Shown one piece after another: positions 13,686-24,453 of a stretch of 64,000 nucleotides of DNA. The notes under the pieces are model-generated. The model was given only the letters and a program-made list of their open reading frames with translations, searched no databases and had not been told where the DNA came from. How positions within the stretch are numbered: the first letter of the stretch is position 1; each line of letters opens with the position of its first letter. The translations under genes and the position numbers were made by a program. This DNA comes from Enchytraeus crypticus. Taxonomy: Eukaryota; Annelida; Clitellata; Enchytraeida; Enchytraeidae. The DNA lies in the NCBI GenBank assembly GCA_905160935.1, contig CAJHZI010000418.1, forward strand, positions 62,001 through 126,000, given 5' to 3'.

Positions 13686-14134
13686 ATGTCAGACTTTGAC
13701 GTCGACTATTCTACTCAGGCTAAAAATAGATCTACACCGCTAATTCTATTAAATATCGAGAAAGAAGGAAATCTATCCAACTACAGCAGTATCAACGCCT
13801 ACGAGAACGAACAATTAGAGGACCCACAAAATATAATAGGAAAAGTTAGCGGCTATCTCCTCCTACTGCTCACAGTTATCGGCGCTTTGGGTAACTTCCA
13901 GGTGTTGGTGCTGATAGCTCGGTGTCCCAGACTCCAGAGGTCCTACAACGCCTTCATCGCCTCCCTAGCCTTCACGGATCTGATCTTCAACGTGACCACG
14001 ATGCCTATGTATGTCGACTCGTATCTGGAGAGGAGATGGGCTCTCTCCTATACCGCCTGTCAGATCCATACGTACTTCGGTGCCATTCTTCTCATATCAT
14101 CCAGCATGCATTTAGGACTGATCGCCATTAACAG
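13686..14134 (+). CDS. GPCR gene 1, coding exon 1 (N-terminus to end of TM3)
   Basis: Starts at the first ATG of the open frame and ends in phase 2 after AAC AG, followed by the donor GTTGTA. The donor is weaker than those of the other two genes, but lies at exactly the homologous site. Reading through it adds one residue and then a stop (AGG TTG TAG). A pyrimidine-rich acceptor-like stretch ending in TTTTTAG at 13654 suggests that a 5'UTR intron may precede this exon. Confidence 0.9.
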
Positions 14135-17100
14135 GTTGTAGGCTTTACATTGACTAATAATTAATTATAAATGAATTATAACTGAATTATAACTGAGTTA
14201 TAAATGAAATTATAACTGAATAATAACTGAATAATAACTAAATTATAACTGAATTTTAACTGAATTATTACGGAATTATAATTTAATTATAACTGATTTA
14301 TATCTGAGTTATAACTGAATTATAACTGAATTAAACTGAAACAGAAACTGAATTAAATCTGAATTATATACAGAATTAAACTGTATCAGCGACTTTTTTC
14401 TTTTTATTCCGTTAACCTGCTGATGGGTTAAAATCGGTCGGAGTTAAATCTTAGTATTGTGAGTTTAATTTATAATTTATAATTAACTAAAATTGAAAAT
14501 TTCTTCTTGTAATGTTTACAATTTAACTCACTTCATTAATCGATCAGTTGAGTTATATTAATATTTTGCTTTAAAAAATTTTATTTGCTACTCAGCTATG
14601 ATTTCCTATTAATTAGCAATGAAATAGAATAAGTTTAATATGAAAATATTACATTTATAAATTTAAGAAATTTTGATAAGTGGTTATATTAATCTCACTG
14701 AATAATAAAACCTGTATAGTGATTAGTTTTACCATTTTTATTAAGCACACCAAAAGGATCTTGCAACGCTTTCAGAATAACCCTAAATAATATAAGAAAC
14801 TGTATTAAATTAAATAAGATCTAATAACAGTTACTTATGTCCACTCATTAACTGAATATAAGTAGCAAAACGAATTCAAAATTAAATTACAATTAAAAAG
14901 CTGTGAAAAAAGGCATTAAGTAAAAGCGCAATGAGCTCTATCTAGCTGACTACCGGAAACATAGAAACATAGTATCATAGAAACATAGTAACTTAGAAAA
15001 AATAAAGATAAGAATGAATGAAGCTATTAAGGTAAGTTTAAAGTCTGCTTCTGCATCACGTGGTACTTTATCAGTGACGGCCTGGTTTCTACATAAAGTT
15101 TTCTGTTGAATATAGTTCTATACCTCATTTAAATATATATAATATAATTTCATGCGAAACATGGACGATCAGAATGGAAGATGTAAGGAAACTAAGAAAG
15201 AAAACCGTGTTCTCAATCTTGTGAGACTTCGATATTTCTTAACCATCATAATTAGTTTATTAGAACCAAAGTAAAAAGAATTAAAAGAGAAATCACAGTA
15301 AACAGACACATCATGCAATCATCATATCAATTAACATAAATGCATCAGTCACTTAAATCTCATCAATCATTCAAATAAAAATCAAACATCTTATTCATTG
15401 ACACGGAAACTGAGAGAATTCAAAATTTAGCTACGGAGAAAAATGGAGAAGATTCAATGGACTGACCAAATTAGGAACGAAGAAGAGTTGACATAAATTG
15501 AAAATTGATAAATATCGTAAGGAATAATAAGAAGAACTGGATTGGCCGTGTACTAGAAGAGAATGGTTTACTAAAAGATGTAATTGAAAGAAGAATGGAA
15601 GGAAAGAAAGTTAGAGGAAGACAGACCAAGACTTGGGATTTTGTATGATTTGATAACTATTTCGTATGTTGTTATGAAGTTTAGAGTAGAGGATAGAAGT
15701 GTATTGAGGAGTTATATGCAATGGACCTCTTAATAGGCTATGAATAGGCTATATAGCTAATAACTAAGAAAGATAGAGAGGGATATATAATTCTTTTTAC
15801 TTTTTAAAAATTAGATTTAGGAAAGAATCGCAACCCTATATTTATGTTCATAGATTGTCCCCGGTTTTATTTTTTGAAAGTTTCAAAATGTCGTCTGCCT
15901 TAATTTCTTAATCTGAAATTGATAGAAAAGCAGCTAAAGAAAAAATGCAAGTAAATATAAAATATATTCCATTTGACAGTATAGATTAGTCCTTGAACGA
16001 CACTTTACGTCATTAGCCTTGAACTGAGATGCACTTTGAATTCAAGTTATTTTGATAAAATTAACTAAACAGACGTATCTCGACATTTAATTTACACATT
16101 TGATACCACTTCAATCGCAAGGGCAGGCATTTTTCGAGGTATATGAAGTAATTATCAGACTTCAGAAGTTGAAAATGTTGCGACCTCGTTTAGCTTTTCA
16201 TCCGAAGGCTTTGAAAACGGTTATTGAGCAGACTTCTGCGTATGGCTTTTGTTCTTTAAACTTTTCCTTTAAATAGCAATATACCGGTTAAAATGTGTTA
16301 CAGCAAGTTTAGATCGATATGGCAGCAAATTGGTCTAGCTACTGTTTAAAATTGAGCGAATTATTAGTAGGATTAATATATAATTTGACAATGATATCGT
16401 TGATATCATTCAAGACACAGCTAGATAATAATAATACAATATAGCTGATATAATCCAGTTATTTTTTCATATTTTGCATCATCGTTAAAGGTATAATTTT
16501 AGACACCTCTTGCTATTGCTTCCAAGTCTAAAGCAGTATCCGACAGACGAAAATTCTATGCTATATTTATTAAATTTTAGTTAAGCGATTTATTTTTACT
16601 TTTTTATTTTTTTCGTTTATGCTGTGATTTAGAATCGCCATGCTTTCTCAGTCATTGACATGCTTTTCAGTATCCGATATGATACTTTTTGTGGAATACA
16701 TGTCATGTATATATATTTGATTGGACTTTGAGTCATTAGAGTCAATTAGAATTAGAGTCAATTAGAATTAGAGTCAATTAGAATTAGAGTCAATTAGAAT
16801 TAGAGTCAATTAGAATTAGAGTCAATTAGAATTAGAGTCAAATAGAATTACAGTCAATTAGAATTACAGTCAATTAGAATTACAGTCAATTAGAATTACA
16901 GTCAATTAGAATTACAGTCAATTAGAATTACAGTCAATTAGAATTACAGTCAATTAGAATTACAGTCAATTAGAATTACAGTCAATTAGAATTACAGTCA
17001 ATTAGAATTACAGTCAATTAGAATTACAGTCATTATATTTGTCAGTAATTCTTTGTTTAAAATATGAAAGCAGACACTGGTTAGGAATATGCTTCTTGGA

Positions 17101-20100
17101 TATGTTATTTGGCAGAAAACTAGAGAGAGAGAAAGAGAGTGAGAGAATTTAACTTTGCACATTCATGGGCTTTATTAAAATGCCTCTTTTTCTAGTATTC
17201 TGCCAAACTGAACATCCAATACGCATTTTATTGTGTTTACCGTATGAAATGATTAATGAAGAACTGAACTGCTAAGCTACGTATATCACCTCAGATTTCC
17301 TCTTTCTAAAACTTAAACCTACTTTTGAAGAAGTAAAAGATGAAGAAGAAAAGATGAAGAAGCAGAAGAAGAAGAAAAGGAAAAAGGAGAAGAACATTTG
17401 TTTAAGTTCAATCACAAAATCCATGAATAAATAACACAAACAGTATACAGATGATACATAAAAGCAGCATAGACAGACAAAAGAATCAAACACTAGGCCA
17501 TCAAAGGTGACGCAAAGCACCCCATTTAGTTGAACATACATCTCTGTTGAGATTTACTAATGGCATAGCTTCTTTTATGGAACATAAATGATGATGGTAG
17601 GTTGATAATTTGAAATAACGATCTGTACAATATGATTAAAAATGTATGCCACGGAGCTGTCGTTTAATAGAACTCTAGATACTTTTATATGTTCCAATAG
17701 AAAATCGACTATGCTGTTACAAGCGCTAGGGGCTCAAATCAGATCATTTAATTTTTCTTACTACTCATTTCGCAGTTTCAAACTTCAATGTCAAATAATT
17801 TTTCAATTTCCAAACTGAAATATGTTCTACTTCCTAAGCTGCAATCGCGCGTGTGATGATGTGACTGTATGAATGTTCTAATGATGAAGAATATCAAGAG
17901 CTTCTGGACTGAACTAAAAGAATCTAAAATCTCCGTTCCGAAGTCTCAGAAACTTCAAAGTGTCAATTAAATGATAGATCAAACCAACTGAAGCTTACAT
18001 TTAAGAAGCAAAATGAAAAGATAAAAGAAAATCGACTACCGAACCATAAAACTTTCAGGTCTCCTGAAATAAAAATATTAATATATTGATTTGGAATTTT
18101 ACTATGTTAGCGTTTAATTTATAGAACTAACGCTTAAATGATACATCGGTAGTAAACTGAACAGATATTGTGGGGTACAACATATGGTAAATTGTTATGC
18201 AACCATTCGTTAATCAATGAAAAAATTGCTATTTTATTTTGCACATGAATTTCTTTTTTCTGCTAACTTACCCCCATTAGCTCCGACCTTCAAGAGTAGA
18301 AAATGATAGAAAAAAGTTTCGAAACGTGCAAACTTAATTTTCTCTTACAAGAAACTTAGCGTAATCTCGGATTCGACTTGTGAATATACCGAATGAAGAT
18401 GGATAAGACAAGTTAACAGCTTTCACGTCGCCTAAGAAAAAATATAAATTTATCCGCACGTGTACAGATGTCGCTGTACCAGAAACGAATCAATTTAAAC
18501 TACATTGAGAAAGCTCTTAATGGGGAAAACAGGATGAATGAATTGAAAGTAACGGAAAAGATTAAAAGCGAACTCATTCATATAAAGGAAAAGAGTTGAG
18601 TCTAGAGCGAGGTGGCTGAAACGCTTTTACTAAAAACAACTAAACACAGCCGGCACATTTCCGATATGCCTCCATGAATGTCAATTTTGCCTCAAGCTTC
18701 AGTTCAAATGCATATCCTGAAATAAATTGTTACATTTAAGTTTCAACGTTGTTTCAACGATTTCAAGTTTCCGAAAGGAAATTTCAGAATATATCGTTAT
18801 GTTACGGCCCGAAGCCGCTTTACAACGGCGGAAGATATCTGAAGATGAGATCGACTTTAGGGATTTTTCAGCAAATTGACAGCAATGACTGATATCGATG
18901 AATTTTCTAAAACACCCAGGAGATCTATTTTTCATATAGATAAAAATAACAAAGAATAAAAATAAAATGCTTTCACAATTAGCCGGAGTGTTACGAATTC
19001 ACTGTATATAAAGTGCTTCTTATCGACATGTCGGTAAGATACTCGACCGTAGATAAGTATGTGCGGGGTTCAAATCCTGTGCTCGCTCATCACTAACATC
19101 GCTTTCGAGTGAAGAAACTGACGTTAACATTAGATTTTTTATTAGCTTTTTCTGAATCGTTGCTAGGGATTCGATTTCTAAAAGTTGCTATAAATTCTGA
19201 TCATAATTTTATTTAAAGAAATATTTATTTAGCACACCTTTTAGAAACTGGGACACACATCAGTGTAATTTGTTCGCTTACAGACTTTGCTTGCAGGAGC
19301 TTAAGCAAACATTAAATAAATGAGATCTATCGTGGAGAGATTCTAAAAATAACAGGACTCCAAAAAATAACAATAGTTTTCTGCCAAAGCTTCAAGAACA
19401 GTCTTCAGCTATTGTATTCATCATTTGTATTCGTCAGTTGTATGCATAAACTGTATTAATCAGTTGTATTCATCAGTTGTTTTCATCGGTTGTATTCATC
19501 AGTTGTATTCATCAGTTATATTCATCAGTTGTATTCATCAATTATATTCATCAGTTGTATTCATCAATTATATTCATCGGATATATTCCTCTTAGGGGTA
19601 TTCATCAGATATATTCGTCAGATGTATTCATCCGTGTATTCATCAGTTGTATTCATCAGTTGTATTCATCAGTTGTATTCATCAGTTGTATTCATCAGTC
19701 GTATTCAGCAGGTGTATTCATCAGTCGTATTCAGCAGGTGTATTCATCAGTTGTATTCAGCAGATGTGTTCATCAGTTGTATTCAGCAGGTATATTTATC
19801 AGTTTTATTCATCAGTTGCTCAGTAGTATTAAGAGATCTAACAATTTTAGTTATTGTCTCTATGTTTTTCATTGAGGAATTTCATAAATGTTATTTGATT
19901 ATTTGATATCTAGAAACATGGAATAATTGCTAACAAATGTCTTTTTTGACTTATTTATTCATTGGCAATTTCAAAGCTGTGGACGGAAAGCATATAGGAG
20001 AATAAATTTACCTACTTCAACATCAAAAGTGCTACTCCTTTTGAACGATAAATATTAATGTCGTACGGGCTGCTTTCCTATATATTGCCCTGATATTTGA

Positions 20101-22077
20101 TTAAATGTCTAAATATTTACATATCTTGTTTGCGAAAGGAGATATTTCATAGACTTATTGCTTACTAGCAATACATATTCATCGTCATCCTCCTCATCTT
20201 GAATCTCAGTTTAGCTGTAGGATCAACAAGTCGTACTCTAGTAACAAAACTCTTTATAACAATAATATAACAATTAAATTATTACAAATTTAATGGCTGC
20301 AAGTTAAAAAGTTAGTTCGATACTGTTATTAAAGAAAATCATATCCTTCATTTAAAGGCATTCCATTCATTAAATATTTCTACGATATTCTCAGATCTTC
20401 GCTTGCATTGTTCCACATAAATCGATCATTACTATACAATACGAGAACGTCTCAGTCCCTATCAAGTATCGATCGGAATGACTAGCCCAAATCGAACTGT
20501 ATTTGCTACTCATATGGCTGCAAACTGATGAAACAAGTGCTATGTACGTGTACATTAGTATCCATGAAAATATATTTAAAAGCGGTATATTTTTAGTTTA
20601 CCGTTGAAAGAAAAATTTGAGACCTTAATAAAGGATATATCTCATTCAAATCATCTTCCTTAAAAGCTATTTCTAAATACTCTGAGAATGACACAGGTGC
20701 GGTGGATTTTTATTTTTCAAAACATGATTGAATCATCGGCTAATTTCTATAAAATACTGCAGCTTAACGACATTGTAAAATACAAGTGCACGTATCGTTA
20801 GAGAATTAAATATATAGTGACACTGTAACTTTACAACCGGATGATGGACTCTATTAAACGAGTAGGATGGATGAAGTTGACGCTAAAATTAGCTAAATTA
20901 CTTACCATTTAATTTCACAAAGTCGTTCAACTTGTATCTCAAATGACTGACAATTGAATTAGCGGAGAGTCAATTGGACGACTTCTAGTATAAAATACAT
21001 GTGATGAATCATGAAGTCGATGACATTTATAGTCATTAGTCAATGAAAAAATGGATAAACCTTGCTGTGTCGAAGATATTGCTGAATAATGCCTCACGGA
21101 AATAATATTTCTTGGAAGTAAACTAGTCTCAGTTGAGCAAAGCCCTGAATAATAATAAATAGTAATAAAGGGTTAGCGTCCGTTTCATCATACAATAACG
21201 ATATCAGGGACGTCATCCTTGATAAATATCTTGATCTGTAGTGGAAAAATCACTCAAAAAGTAAGAGATACAGAAAATAAAAGAATCAGGTCCGGCTTGG
21301 GGCCTCTTTGGATGATATTTGATATTATTTATTTGCAGAATTTTATTAAAGCAATTATTGTGAAATAATTGTTTAGCCTTAAAGCAATTACTGCAGATAT
21401 AATTCTGCTTTTTCAAATCGACTCTGGATATTTTAGGGTAATGAACATATGCGATTGCATAGGATTTGACGTACATAAAACTTGAATTATGTATTTCAAA
21501 TTATTTGTGAATTTTCAATTTTCAATTGTTTAGTGCTGCAGTTTCCTGAAAAAGAATAGTGAAAGGATGGTAGGACACAATCAAAAATGCCTGGCATTAT
21601 AAAGGAAAAAGGTGACAAAGTATAGCATATAAAATTGCTATTTTGATTAAAATAGTCGGCTGAACAAGAAGTAGTCTAGAAGGAAGGGTTTTAAAGGTAA
21701 ACAATTTATCACTATAATTTTGTACCAAAAATTCGCCACCTACAATACTGCACGCTGTTTTACATAAATTTTACATTATACTATTACCGTAACCACACTT
21801 CGTAGCCTAATTATCTTGACATTTTTCATTTTCAAGAGCTTCTAGTTAAGCTTTGACGCCTTATATATAAATGTTTACGATATTTTAGAAATAATGTCAA
21901 CAATTAATAATACCAGAATTCTCTAAAATGCTCTTGTTAAGACTCTCACTCTTTCTCTCTCTCTCACTTCCTCTCTGTCTCTCTCTCCCTCTCTCACTCA
22001 CTCACTCACTCACTCACTCACTCACTCACTCACTCACTCACTCACTCACTCACTCACTCACTCACTCACTCACTCAC

Positions 22078-22132
<55 letters not shown>

Positions 22133-24080
22133 CTCACTCACTCACTCACTCACTCACTCACTCACTCACTCACTCACTCACTCACTCACTCACGCACTCA
22201 CTCACTCACTCACTCACTCACTCACTCACTCACTCACTCACTCACTCACTCACTCACTCACTCACTCACTCACTCACTCACTCACTCACTCACTCACTCA
22301 CGTACGCGTGACCTACAAGTGTGAGAGAGAAGAAACACGCTGGAGTTCTGCGGAGCGGCAGATCCATAGCATATATTTATACTCAGCGTCTGCTTACACA
22401 CTCCATAGGCCAATAGACACTTTATAGATCAACAAGTTAACACATTCATAAAAGGCTAATCCTTATGCAGATCTTATCGATTTGAAAGACCTATTGATTT
22501 GAAAATTATGGCTTCTGAGATAACTTTCCGTTCTTCGTCAGTTTATGCTTTGTCGTTTCTTACGACACTTGCAGTTAGCGGTTGGTCTTTTGTTCAGTAT
22601 CCCTTCTTCAGAGTGAAAAATTAAGAAGTTAATATAGACTCTTTCACACCGTTAACATATTTAATATTTGAAAACACAACCTCTTGCTTCTAAGTTCGCC
22701 AATATATTATATAAGACAATCGAGTCATATCTAAAATCCAGATTATTACTTTCAAATAAATCAATGGCTAATTTATATCGTTTATTTCAGACACGTCCTG
22801 ATCTGTCACGGGTCTTACTACTCGATACTCTATCGAAAGGTCGGGGTGTGTCTGCAGATATGTCTGTTGTGGTTGCTCTCGTTCCTCTCCGTCCTACCGA
22901 GTATCCTGGGATATAACTCCGAGGTGGGATACTCGGACATGGTCAGCAGGTGCAACTATCGTCGTAACAAATCAAAGGTAAGTCTTCTCAGATTGTCCGG
23001 GATTAATAGACTACTTGATAGACTACTTGAAAGACTACTTGATAGACTACTTGAAAGACTACTACATAGACTACTTGAGAGTCTATTAGATAGTCTATTA
23101 CCGACTTCGCCACTGGTTAGAGCCAGTGGCGAAGTCGGTAAGACACTCGACGGCGGATCAGTATGTGCAGAATTCTAATCCTGGGCTCGCCCGTCACTGA
23201 CATCGCTTTTGAGTGAGGAAACTGACGTTAACCTTAGCTTTACCAGATAGACAACTTGATAGAATACTTGAGAGAATACTAATAAACTACTTACAGACTA
23301 CTTATAAGCTACTTAATAGACTATTTGATAGACTAATTGATAGACTATTTTACAGACTACTTGATAGACTACTTGATAGCCTACTTTATAAACTACTAGA
23401 TTTACTAGGTGATAAACTAATTGATAAACTACTAAACAGAATACTTGATAAAACTATTTGATAGACTACGTGATAAACTTCTTGATAATCTACTGGATAG
23501 ATTACTTGATAAACTACTTGGTAATCAACATGACAGCTACTTGACAGTCTACTTGATAGCTTAGTTACAGGTTCAATAACCAAGTTTTTCTCTTATAATA
23601 GGCAGGAGGTCGGTGGTTCGAATCTTAACCTGAAGTATCTGATAGTATTTTGTGAACTTTCAGTATTTGCAAAGAGCTGCCGTTTCAAGCTGAGTTTTAC
23701 TCTGGTAACTTTTATCAATGAGAAAATACTCTCACTGAATATAAATATTATGTAGAAAATGTACATTTTTAACATATGAAAAGTACATGCAAATAAAGTA
23801 TGCACTTAAAATATGTACATAAAGTATATGTATGTACATAAAGTGGGAACATAAAGTAGGTACATTTATATTAATAAATGGTATAACTTTCTCTTTCATA
23901 TTAAAGCTGCAATTTAGAAGGTGTTCTTTGATTATAACTTGTCGATTTAAACAAGTTTCATCTGTTCCTGTTTAGCATTATAATAAACTATAATATAATA
24001 TCAAGTGTAACACTGTTTCCGGTACTATGTTTTGATTAGAAAATACTTTTAAATTCTATATATACATGTATATATAATAC

Positions 24081-24132
<52 letters not shown>

Positions 24133-24160
24133 CATATATACTCTGTGTATATATAAAGTA

Positions 24161-24203
<43 letters not shown>

Positions 24204-24217
24204 ACGATTTTATATGC

Positions 24218-24255
<38 letters not shown>

Positions 24256-24332
24256 CATTTAACGAAATGCTTTTATAAATTAATATATATATATATATAT
24301 ACACACACAATATATATATATATATATACTTG

Positions 24333-24377
<45 letters not shown>

Positions 24378-24392
24378 ACTTGTATGTATATA

Positions 24393-24453
<61 letters not shown>

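Larger units (their letters stand above)
14135..22790 (+). other. intron 1 of GPCR gene 1 (8.7 kb)
   Basis: Very long phase-2 intron. It opens with an 11-bp minisatellite and contains a decayed RTE-like LINE 3' piece, a 16-bp array, a 13-bp array, a SINE, a reverse CR1/L2 tail and a long CTCA tract. No extra receptor exon is visible in it. Confidence 0.85.

Noticed and set aside
19477-19906. Two overlapping 130-codon frames (SSVVFIS, HQLYSS)
   Set aside because: Products of the stop-free 13-bp minisatellite open in more than one frame; no domain.
21928-22311. 127-codon frame of Ser-Leu-Thr-His repeats
   Set aside because: It is simply the translation of the (CTCA)n tract inside an intron.
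22846-23461. Leu/Arg/Asp repeat frames ([10 protein letters not shown])
   Set aside because: Translation of the 12-bp minisatellite plus SINE; looks like a coiled coil only by repeat arithmetic.
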